Assembly (NCBI GenBank): GCA_031278575.1
Contig: JAITKD010000154.1
Coordinates: 1 to 7,514, forward strand
DNA length: 7,514 nt
Reading direction: 5' to 3'
DNA from: Spirochaetaceae bacterium
GTDB taxonomy: Bacteria > Spirochaetota > Spirochaetia > Treponematales > Breznakiellaceae
The translations under genes and the position numbers were made by a program. Shown here in pieces: positions 1 to 5,528 of this stretch (position 1 is its first letter; every line of letters begins with the position of its first letter). The notes below the pieces were generated by a model. That model was not told the origin of the DNA. It saw only the letters and a list, made by a program, of their open reading frames with translations, and did not search any database.

Positions 1-38
1 GGTACGAAACGCGCAAGGGATTGGAGGGGTGCGAAGCA

Positions 39-60
39 GTCCCGGCGCTTGCGCCGGGAC
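39..60. repeat. REP-like GC-rich hairpin, copy A
   Basis: This is a perfect 10-bp inverted repeat, GTCCCGGCGC - TT - GCGCCGGGAC. Its core CCGGCGCTTGCGCCGG recurs identically in the hairpin at 91-112. Three tandem GGAGC pentamers (62-76) lie between the two hairpins. No T tract follows, so it is not a convincing intrinsic terminator for an upstream gene. Two hairpins with one core and different flanks resemble REP elements, but whether they are repeated elsewhere in the genome cannot be seen here. Bases 1-38 show nothing recognisable. Confidence 0.7.
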
Positions 61-90
61 CGGAGCGGAGCGGAGCCCCGGAAAGCCCGG

Positions 91-112
91 TTTCCGGCGC
101 TTGCGCCGGAAA
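91..112. repeat. REP-like GC-rich hairpin, copy B
   Basis: This is a perfect 10-bp inverted repeat, TTTCCGGCGC - TT - GCGCCGGAAA, sharing the 16-base core of the hairpin at 39-60. Its left arm can also pair with CCGGAAA at 78-84 (loop GCCCGG), so two mutually exclusive hairpins are possible. It ends 66 bases before the -35 box of the fab promoter. Confidence 0.7.
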
Positions 113-177
113 TGCGCCCAAATTACCGGGAAAAATCCGGATAAATATAAAATTGCCCTGTATGGATAACGATTCTA

Positions 178-205
178 TTGACATTTTTATCGAATTTGTT
201 ATAGT
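178..205 (+). promoter_or_regulatory. sigma70-type promoter of the fab operon
   Basis: The sequence has a perfect -35 hexamer TTGACA (178-183), a 16-base spacer and the -10 hexamer TATAGT (200-205, five of six consensus bases). The surrounding 120-210 stretch is AT-rich in an otherwise GC-rich window. Transcription should start near 212, giving a leader of about 40 bases before fabH. The predicted start lies inside the inverted repeat at 210-238, which suits repression by a bound regulator. Confidence 0.75.
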
Positions 206-209
206 TGTA

Positions 210-238
210 TTATGACAAAAGTTGATGTTTTGTCATAA
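210..238. promoter_or_regulatory. perfect 11-7-11 inverted repeat, candidate operator of the fab operon
   Basis: TTATGACAAAA (210-220) and TTTTGTCATAA (228-238) are exact reverse complements separated by seven bases. The repeat lies just downstream of the -10 box, covers the likely transcription start and ends at the fabH ribosome-binding site (AAAGGG, 237-242). The position is typical of a repressor operator. The half-sites do not match the FapR, FabT or FadR sites I know, so the regulator is unidentified. In RNA most of the repeat could also fold into a stem next to the Shine-Dalgarno sequence, so translational control is an alternative. Confidence 0.7.
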
Positions 239-250
239 AGGGTCGATATA

Positions 251-1267
251 ATGGGAATTGAAATTATCGCTACCGGACGGGCAATTCCGGCTAAAAAACT
301 CACCAACAACGATTTGGCGGGCCGGATCGATACCACCGATGAGTGGATCCGATCCCATACGGGGATTGGGGCCCGGCATATAGCGGATGAGGGGGTTGCC
401 GCAAGCGATTTGGCCCTGGAAGCGGCGCAAAACACCCTGGCTTTGGCCGCCGAAAAGACCGGGTTGTCCGGGGAAGCCCTGGCTCAATCCCTGGATTTGA
501 TAATCCTGGGGAGTACCACCCCGGATTATTACGGGGTCCCCTCCACCGCCTGTATCGTTCAGGATAAATTGGGGGCCCGGAATGCCGCGGCCCTGGATAT
601 TACCGCCGCCTGTACCGGGTTTATCTACGGCCTGGAGCTGGCCGCGGGGTTCATCAACATGGATAGGTCCCGAAAGCGGGCCCTGGTAATCGGCGCCGAG
701 GTTTTGTCCCGCGTAGCGGACTGGAACGACCGGGGAACCGCGGTTTTGTTTGGCGACGGGGCCGGGGCGGTCTTTATCGAACGGCTCGAACCCTCCGGCA
801 GGGGGCAGCGGGGGCTGGTGCGGACCATCTTGGGGGCGGACGGCTCCGGCGCGGAAAGCCTGATGATAAAGCGGGGGGGATCCCGCCACCCCTACCAAGG
901 CGGGGGGGACGATGGCCCGCTCCGGGTGGAAATGGACGGCCGGGCGGTGTATAACTTCGCGGTCAAGGCCCTCACCGAAACAATAGAAAGACTCCTGGCC
1001 AAAGAAGACATCTCCATCCATGACGTAACCCGGATTATACCCCATCAGGCAAATGCCCGGATAGTTCAGGCCGCGGCAAAACGCTTAAATATACCGGAAA
1101 GTAAATTTTTTCTTAATATCGAAGAATACGCCAACACCTCCGCCGCTTCTATTCCCATTGCCCTGGATGAGTTAAACCGGGCCGGGGAGCTAAAGCGGGG
1201 GGACGTTATCATGACCATAGGGTTTGGCGGAGGATTAACTTACGGAGGGAATTTGATTATATGGTAA
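251..1267 (+). CDS. fabH: beta-ketoacyl-ACP synthase III (FabH)
   Basis: FabH condenses acetyl-CoA (or another short acyl-CoA) with malonyl-ACP to start each fatty-acid chain in the cytoplasm. The 338-residue protein has the full thiolase-fold layout. The Cys-His-Asn triad is intact: Cys121 in ITAACTGF, His265 in IPHQANAR and Asn295 in YANTSAAS. The C-terminus carries the glycine-rich GFGGGLTYG seen in the family. It is slightly longer than typical FabH (about 317-330 residues), mainly through a glycine-rich loop around residues 205-223, where the DNA has two G7 tracts. The ATG at 251 follows AAAGGG by eight bases. It is the first gene behind the promoter, and its last seven bases overlap fabD, which suggests translational coupling. 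The plsX and rpmF genes often found upstream are not in the window. Confidence 0.97.
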   Translation: MGIEIIATGRAIPAKKLTNNDLAGRIDTTDEWIRSHTGIGARHIADEGVAASDLALEAAQNTLALAAEKTGLSGEALAQSLDLIILGSTTPDYYGVPSTACIVQDKLGARNAAALDITAACTGFIYGLELAAGFINMDRSRKRALVIGAEVLSRVADWNDRGTAVLFGDGAGAVFIERLEPSGRGQRGLVRTILGADGSGAESLMIKRGGSRHPYQGGGDDGPLRVEMDGRAVYNFAVKALTETIERLLAKEDISIHDVTRIIPHQANARIVQAAAKRLNIPESKFFLNIEEYANTSAASIPIALDELNRAGELKRGDVIMTIGFGGGLTYGGNLIIW

Positions 1268-2247
1268 TAAAGAATCCGGCCTTCCTGTTCCCCGGACAGG
1301 GGGCGCAGTATCAAAACATGGCGCTAGACATTCTAGCAGCCGGCGGCGCCGAAGTCAAGAGGCTTTTTGCCCTGGCTTCGGAGGTGATGGGCCGGGATAT
1401 GCCGGCCCTTATCAGGGACGCGGATGGGGAAACCCTCAAGCGGAGCGATATATCCCAGCCTGCCATCACCCTGGCGAATTTGGCCGCCGCGGTTTACCTT
1501 GGGGAACAGGGCGTCCGGCCCGGGGCCTGCGCGGGGTTCAGCCTGGGGGAATACGCCGCCCTGGTTGCCTCCGCCGTGATCGATGAGGAAACCTGCTTCC
1601 GCCTGGTAAAGGCCCGGGGTAAGGCCATGCAGGACGCTACGGACAAGTTAAACGCCGGCGGCCCCGCCGGGGCGCCGGGCATGGCCGCCGTAATCGGCCT
1701 GGACCCGGAAAAAGCAGCGGCCCTGATCGCCCGGTGGAAGACCGGGGGGCTTTTGGATCTCTACGGGGCAAACTTTAATTCCCGGAGCCAGGTGGTGGTT
1801 TCCGGGACCGCCGCTGCCCTGGGCGAAGCGGAAACCCGGTTTAAAGAAGCGGGGGCCCGGCGGGTGGTGCGGCTCCAGGTGGCCGGCCCCTTCCATTCCC
1901 CCCTGATCGCCGGGGCGGCGGAAGCCTTCGGCCCGGTTTTGGCCGCCGCGGAATTTAAGGACCCCGCCATCCCCCTGTTTTCCAATGTTTCCGGGGGGCG
2001 GGTCGGATCCGGGGCGGAAGCAAAGGCCCTGGCGCTGCGGCAGATCACCGAGCCGGTTCGGTGGACCGCGGAAGAGGGGGCCGTCGCCGCCCTGGGGATT
2101 GACGCGGTTCTGGAGACCGGTCCCGGCAGGGTATTGCAGGGCTTATGGAAGGATGTGGAGACCAATATCCCCTGTTTTGCCGCCGGTACCGCCGCGGATA
2201 TTGAAACCCTCATCGGCTGGCAGCTTGAGGAAAAGCAGGGGGCCTAA
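1261..2247 (+). CDS. fabD: malonyl-CoA:ACP malonyltransferase (FabD)
   Basis: FabD moves malonyl groups from CoA to acyl carrier protein, supplying FabH and FabF. The 328 residues match the family length. Visible landmarks are the N-terminal FLFPGQGAQ, the nucleophile Ser94 in GFSLGEYAAL, the carboxylate-binding Arg119 in KARGKAMQ, the catalytic His212 in GPFHSPL and Gln261 in RQITEPVRW. The residue before the nucleophile is Phe, where E. coli FabD has His (GHSLG). Related non-His variants exist in the family, so I expect activity. The ATG lies inside the end of fabH, with GGAGGG at 1244-1249 eleven bases upstream. An intact FabD implies that malonyl-CoA is made somewhere in this cell, which matters because the acetyl-CoA carboxylase genes at the end of this operon look inactive. 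Confidence 0.96.
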   Translation: MVIKNPAFLFPGQGAQYQNMALDILAAGGAEVKRLFALASEVMGRDMPALIRDADGETLKRSDISQPAITLANLAAAVYLGEQGVRPGACAGFSLGEYAALVASAVIDEETCFRLVKARGKAMQDATDKLNAGGPAGAPGMAAVIGLDPEKAAALIARWKTGGLLDLYGANFNSRSQVVVSGTAAALGEAETRFKEAGARRVVRLQVAGPFHSPLIAGAAEAFGPVLAAAEFKDPAIPLFSNVSGGRVGSGAEAKALALRQITEPVRWTAEEGAVAALGIDAVLETGPGRVLQGLWKDVETNIPCFAAGTAADIETLIGWQLEEKQGA

Positions 2248-2304
2248 GAAAGCACCGAATTATTCAATCGAGAATAAATCGGCGCTACTTTAACGGAGCA
2301 TTGT

Positions 2305-3039
2305 ATGGAATTAGCGGATAAAAAAGCCCTGGTTACCGGGGCGTCCCGGGGTATAGGCCGGGCGGTAACGGATCTGTTTCTCGCCCAGGGGGCCGAGGTT
2401 TGGGGGCTGGGAACCAGGGAGCCGGAGGATCTGGAGGAACGGGTCTCCCGGTCCGGGGGGAAACTCCACTGGATAAGCGCGGATCTGAGCGAGGTAAGCG
2501 CCGTGGAGGAGATCATCGAAAAGAACCTCAAAACCGCCGGCGGTTTCGATATCCTGGTAAACAACGCGGGGATAACCAAGGACAACCTTTCCTTCCGTAT
2601 GAGCCTTGCGGATTGGGAAAAGGTCCTGGCGGTGAACCTTACCTCGGCCTTCCTCATCGCCCGGACCGTGGGCAGGGATATGATCCGCCGGAAAAGCGGT
2701 TCCATCATCAACATGTCCAGTGTGGTGGGGATCCACGGGAACGGGGGACAGGTCAACTACGCCGCCAGCAAGGCGGGGCTTATCGGGTTGACCAAAAGCC
2801 TGGCCCAGGAAACCGCCGGCCGGGGGGTACGGGTTAACGCGGTGGCTCCGGGCTTTATAGTTTCGGATATGACCAACGCCCTGCCGGAAACGGTCCGGGA
2901 AAAGCTGTTGGACCATATCCCCCTCAAACGCATGGGGGCCCCTGAGGACGTGGCCGAGGCGGTTTTGTTTCTGGCCTCTGCCCGGGGGGGGTATATAACC
3001 GGACAGGTACTTGCCGTGGACGGCGGTATGTTTATATAG
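2305..3039 (+). CDS. fabG: 3-oxoacyl-ACP reductase (FabG)
   Basis: FabG is the NADPH-dependent reductase of the FASII cycle, turning 3-ketoacyl-ACP into 3-hydroxyacyl-ACP. The 244 residues form a classical short-chain dehydrogenase. The cofactor loop TGASRGIG is at 11-18, NNAG at 86-89, and the catalytic tetrad is Asn111, Ser139, Tyr152 and Lys156 (VNYAASK). The sequence GNGGQVNYAASK and the C-terminal ITGQVLAVDGGM are typical of genuine FabG rather than a general dehydrogenase. The ATG at 2305 is preceded by GGAG (2295-2298) at six bases, and the gap after fabD is 57 bases. A G8 run (2984-2991) near the 3' end encodes Arg-Gly-Gly. Confidence 0.96.
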   Translation: MELADKKALVTGASRGIGRAVTDLFLAQGAEVWGLGTREPEDLEERVSRSGGKLHWISADLSEVSAVEEIIEKNLKTAGGFDILVNNAGITKDNLSFRMSLADWEKVLAVNLTSAFLIARTVGRDMIRRKSGSIINMSSVVGIHGNGGQVNYAASKAGLIGLTKSLAQETAGRGVRVNAVAPGFIVSDMTNALPETVREKLLDHIPLKRMGAPEDVAEAVLFLASARGGYITGQVLAVDGGMFI

Positions 3040-3043
3040 CGGC

Positions 3044-3069
3044 TTTCCCAAAACTTCAGTTTTTGGAAG
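3044..3069 (+). other. intergenic stem-loop 1 (fabG-fabF)
   Basis: TTCC-C-AAAAC, loop TTCA, then GTTTT-T-GGAA form a stem of nine pairs with one C/T mismatch, plus a possible closing T-G wobble. It starts five bases after the fabG stop. No T tract follows, so it is not a standard terminator. Its left arm contains TCCCAAAAC (3046-3054), repeated exactly in the left arm of stem-loop 4, so it could also pair with GTTTTGGGA at 3196-3204. Confidence 0.5.
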
Positions 3070-3085
3070 ACATGCCGTGCTTGAT

Positions 3086-3110
3086 AAGCCGTGCTTGTCA
3101 AGCACGGTTT
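3086..3110 (+). other. intergenic stem-loop 2 (fabG-fabF)
   Basis: CCGTGCTTG - T - CAAGCACGG (3089-3107) is a perfect 9-bp inverted repeat. In RNA it is extended by a G-U and two A-U pairs to 3086-3110. A direct copy of the left arm, GCCGTGCTTG (3074-3083), lies just upstream and could compete for the same right arm. Confidence 0.65.
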
Positions 3111-3117
3111 GAAATTC

Positions 3118-3151
3118 GCGGTTTTACAAGGCTGAAAGCCTGAAAAACCGC
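3118..3151 (+). other. intergenic stem-loop 3 (fabG-fabF)
   Basis: GCGGTTTT (3118-3125) pairs with AAAACCGC (3144-3151). Inside it AGGCT (3129-3133), loop GAA, pairs with AGCCT (3137-3141), separated from the outer stem by a small internal loop. The right arm overlaps GCACGG (3150-3155), which can instead pair with CCGTGC at 3169-3174. Confidence 0.6.
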
Positions 3152-3156
3152 ACGGG

Positions 3157-3208
3157 CCTGTCCCAAAACCGTGCGCGTGAGCGCATAGTCAATTAGTTTT
3201 GGGACAGG
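3157..3208 (+). other. intergenic stem-loop 4: 13-bp stem with GNRA-type tip, upstream of fabF
   Basis: CCTGTCCCAAAAC (3157-3169) and GTTTTGGGACAGG (3196-3208) are exact 13-base reverse complements. Inside, TGCGC - GTGA - GCGCA (3172-3185) forms a second stem capped by a GNRA-class tetraloop. The structure ends eleven bases before the fabF ribosome-binding site (GGAGG, 3219-3223). A perfect long arm with a nested tip could be a regulatory RNA element, an mRNA-processing or stabilising site, or an inserted palindromic repeat. The sequence does not decide between these. Confidence 0.7.
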
Positions 3209-3229
3209 TTCTATAGACGGAGGATTTTT

Positions 3230-4507
3230 ATGAACAAACGGGTTGTAGTTACCGGCCTTGGGGTTGTCTCACCCATAGGAAATTCGGTGGAAGAATTTGA
3301 AACATCTATCAAGGCCGGAAAAAGCGGTATTGGGCCGATCACGGCCTTTGATACCGCCGGTTTTGAGGTAACCATTGCCGCGGAGGTTAAAAATTTCGAT
3401 CCTTCCCGCTGGATAGATAAAAAGGACGCCCGGAAAATGGCCCGGTTCACCCAATTTGCCGCGGCCGGCGTTGCCCAGGCCTTAACCCAGGCGGGACTGC
3501 TGGAAACCACCGGGGCGGACGGAGGGGTGAGCCGCCGCATAAAAAGCGATCCCGAAAAAACCGGGATAGTTTTGGGGAACGGCATCGGGGGATACGAAAT
3601 CGTTACCGAATCTTTTCATAAACTTTTTTATAACGGCCCCCGGCGTATGCTTCCCCTGACGATACCCCTGATGATCGGGAACGAGGCGGCGGGTAATATT
3701 TCCATGCTTTATGGGACCAAGGGCCCCGCCTATACCCAGGTAACCGCCTGCGCCTCCGGTACCGACGCCCTGGGGCAGGCCCTGGACCTGATCCGTTCCG
3801 GGAGATGCGAGGTGGTTATCAGCGGCGGCGCCGAAGCCTGTGTGGTCCCCTTTGCCATCGGGGGGTTCCAGATGCTCAAGGCCCTTTCCTCCAAACGCAG
3901 CCACGAGCCGGAAAAGGCGAGCCGCCCCTTTGACGCCGACCGGGACGGCTTTGTCCTGGGGGAGGGGGCGGGGCTCCTGATCCTGGAGAGCCTGGAACAC
4001 GCGAAAAACCGGGGCGCCCCGATCCTGGCGGAATTTGCCGGGTACGGCGCTTCCGCCGATGCCTACCATATCACCGCCCCGGACCCCACGGGGGAAGGGG
4101 GCGGCCGGGCCATCAAACTCGCCCTGGCGGACGCGGGGTTGAAACCCGAACAACTTCAATATTATAATGCCCACGGGACTTCCACGGAGATCAACGATCC
4201 CACGGAAACCAAAATGATAAAATATGCCCTTGGGGATCATGCCTATAAATTGAAGATCTCCAGTACCAAAAGCATGACCGGCCATTGTATAGCCGGCAGC
4301 GGGGGCCTTGAAGCCATTACTTGTATCCTGGCGATCCGGGGCGGATATTTTCCCCCTACCATTAACCTGGAAAATCCCGATCCTGCCTGTGATTTGGATT
4401 ATGTGCCCAACAAGATCCAATACGGCGCGGTGGATGCGGCGGCTTCCGGATCTTTAGGGTTTGGGGGGCATAACGGGGTGGTGGTGTTCAGGAAATATAC
4501 CGAATAG
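3230..4507 (+). CDS. fabF: beta-ketoacyl-ACP synthase II (FabF)
   Basis: FabF elongates acyl-ACP with malonyl-ACP. The 425 residues are close to the family norm of about 412. The catalytic Cys174 is in VTACASG, His315 in NAHGTST and the STKSMTGH block carries Lys347 and His352. The C-terminal GFGGHNGVVVF is standard. The sequence PPTINLENPDPACDLDYVP marks the FabF rather than the FabB subgroup. The ATG at 3230 has a strong GGAGG (3219-3223) six bases upstream. It follows a 190-base structured gap instead of acpP, and fabZ begins nine bases after its stop. Confidence 0.96.
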   Translation: MNKRVVVTGLGVVSPIGNSVEEFETSIKAGKSGIGPITAFDTAGFEVTIAAEVKNFDPSRWIDKKDARKMARFTQFAAAGVAQALTQAGLLETTGADGGVSRRIKSDPEKTGIVLGNGIGGYEIVTESFHKLFYNGPRRMLPLTIPLMIGNEAAGNISMLYGTKGPAYTQVTACASGTDALGQALDLIRSGRCEVVISGGAEACVVPFAIGGFQMLKALSSKRSHEPEKASRPFDADRDGFVLGEGAGLLILESLEHAKNRGAPILAEFAGYGASADAYHITAPDPTGEGGGRAIKLALADAGLKPEQLQYYNAHGTSTEINDPTETKMIKYALGDHAYKLKISSTKSMTGHCIAGSGGLEAITCILAIRGGYFPPTINLENPDPACDLDYVPNKIQYGAVDAAASGSLGFGGHNGVVVFRKYTE

Positions 4508-4516
4508 GGGGCGCCG

Positions 4517-4981
4517 GTGAATAAAATAGAAAAACTGCTTCCCCACCGGGAACCTTTTCTTTTTGTGGATGAAATTATCGAGGCAAGCAGGGAACGGATC
4601 CTGGCCCGTCATGTTTTTACGGAGGGGGAATTTTTTTTCCGGGGGCATTTTCCCCAATACCCGGTGGTTCCGGGGGTCATCCTCATAGAGACCATGGCCC
4701 AATCCGGCGGGGCGGGGCTCCGTCAACTGGGGATCCTGGGGGGCGAAGCCGGGCAGAACGCCGGGCATTCTGCCTTGTTTTTTCTTGCCTCGGTGGATAA
4801 GGTAAAGTTCCGCCGCCAGGTACGGCCCGGGGAAGAGGTCCGTTCTGAAATACAAAACCTGCGGGTGTCTTCCCGGATGATAAAACAGGCCGGCAGGGCC
4901 TATGTGGGGGAGGAACTTGCCGCCGAAGCGGAATGGCTCTGTTTGGTGTCCAACGACGCCCCCGGCGGGGTTTCGGGCTGA
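4517..4981 (+). CDS. fabZ: 3-hydroxyacyl-ACP dehydratase (FabZ)
   Basis: FabZ dehydrates 3-hydroxyacyl-ACP to trans-2-enoyl-ACP. The 154-residue hot-dog-fold protein opens with LLPHREPFLFVDEI and carries the catalytic His44 in GHFPQYPVVPG and Glu58 in LIETMAQSGG. A GTG start is inferred: the G-rich stretch at 4506-4511 is five bases upstream and the protein begins right at the conserved LLPHR block. It follows fabF by nine bases, consistent with co-translation. FabZ seems intact. No enoyl-ACP reductase (FabI, FabK, FabV) is in the window, so that step must be encoded elsewhere. Confidence 0.94.
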   Translation: MNKIEKLLPHREPFLFVDEIIEASRERILARHVFTEGEFFFRGHFPQYPVVPGVILIETMAQSGGAGLRQLGILGGEAGQNAGHSALFFLASVDKVKFRRQVRPGEEVRSEIQNLRVSSRMIKQAGRAYVGEELAAEAEWLCLVSNDAPGGVSG

Positions 4982-5035
4982 TTTTTACCTTTACTATATT
5001 CCGGAGATTGAGTACTATAGAAGTGTGGAGCCGTG

Positions 5036-5497
5036 ATGAACGAGAAAACGATCCTTACCTTAATTGATACCTTTAGTTCCGGCAATGTGGATGAGCTGGA
5101 TCTGAACGATGGAACCATACATCTCATCCTCAGGAAGGCCGCCGCGGTATGTCAATCCGTGCCGGCCTATCCCCGGGGCGGCGGATCCGCCGGGGCCGGC
5201 GATCCGGCGGTGTCCCTGGGTCTCCCGGCGGACCCTTCCTCCTATCGCGGCGGCAAAGGCGAGGCCATTACCAGTCCCATGGTGGCGGTTTTTCACGCCG
5301 CCGCCGGTCCCGATGATCCGCCCCTGGTGAAGCCCGGATCCAAAGTTAAAGCCGGAGACACCCTCTGTATTCTGGAAGCTATGAACATGATGAATCAACT
5401 GGTGGCGGAATTTGACGGTGAGATCCGCTCGGTTTTGGCCGGTAACGGCGATCCGGTAGAATTCGGCCAAACCCTCTTTGAAGTGAAGCGGTTGTAA
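5036..5497 (+). CDS. accB: AccB-like biotin carboxyl carrier protein lacking the biotinyl lysine
   Basis: The 153-residue protein has the BCCP layout: an N-terminal helix (LTLIDTFSSGNVDELDL), a Pro/Gly/Ala-rich linker (about 36-75) and a C-terminal biotinyl domain (about 78-151). The domain keeps SPMVAVF, the acidic/proline thumb (GPDDPP), GDTLCILEAM and PVEFGQTLFEV. The biotin attachment motif reads EAMNMMNQ: codon AAC at 5384-5386 gives Asn117 where BCCPs have the modified Lys (E. coli Lys122 in EAMKMMNQ). No other lysine sits in that hairpin, so by established BCCP chemistry it cannot be biotinylated normally. The frame is intact and codon use matches the neighbours, so decay is not obvious. 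ATG 5036 is preferred over GTG 5033 because GGAG (5027-5030) is five bases from it. The 54-base gap after fabZ shows no clear promoter. The gene name reflects homology, not activity. Confidence 0.93.
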   Translation: MNEKTILTLIDTFSSGNVDELDLNDGTIHLILRKAAAVCQSVPAYPRGGGSAGAGDPAVSLGLPADPSSYRGGKGEAITSPMVAVFHAAAGPDDPPLVKPGSKVKAGDTLCILEAMNMMNQLVAEFDGEIRSVLAGNGDPVEFGQTLFEVKRL

Positions 5498-5518
5498 CCA
5501 ATGCGGCTGCACCGGAAT

Positions 5519-5522
5519 GGAG
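5519..5522 (+). promoter_or_regulatory. Shine-Dalgarno supporting a TTG start for accC
   Basis: GGAG lies six bases before TTG 5529. The in-frame ATG at 5517 has no good upstream ribosome-binding site, and using it would add four residues. The TTG start gives MIKRLLIANRGEIA, which aligns with the N-terminus of known biotin carboxylases and brings Lys116 to the same number as in E. coli AccC. Confidence 0.6.
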
Positions 5523-5528
5523 CCTTTT

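Noticed and set aside
21..215. Open frame of 64 codons at the left edge, + strand
   Set aside because: It runs through the two hairpins and the AT-rich promoter, has no recognisable protein features and no good ribosome-binding site.
873..908. Two G7 tracts in fabH (873-879, 902-908) and a G8 tract in fabG (2984-2991) as phase-variation switches
   Set aside because: G runs are common throughout this GC-rich window, the tracts are short, the frames are intact and the genes are housekeeping.
2311..3105. Long open frames on the - strand opposite fabH, fabG, fabF and accC
   Set aside because: They are antisense shadows of GC-rich genes with clear + strand homology. They are rich in Pro, Gly and Arg and show no domain.
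4982..5035. Separate promoter for accBC in the 54-base fabZ-accB gap
   Set aside because: There are AT-rich bases and a CTATAG, but no matching -35 box at proper spacing. Read-through from fabZ is simpler.
5501..5528. ATG at 5501 or ATG at 5517 as the accC start
   Set aside because: The ATG at 5501 is out of frame. The one at 5517 is in frame but lacks a ribosome-binding site, while TTG 5529 has GGAG at good spacing and a family-matching N-terminus.
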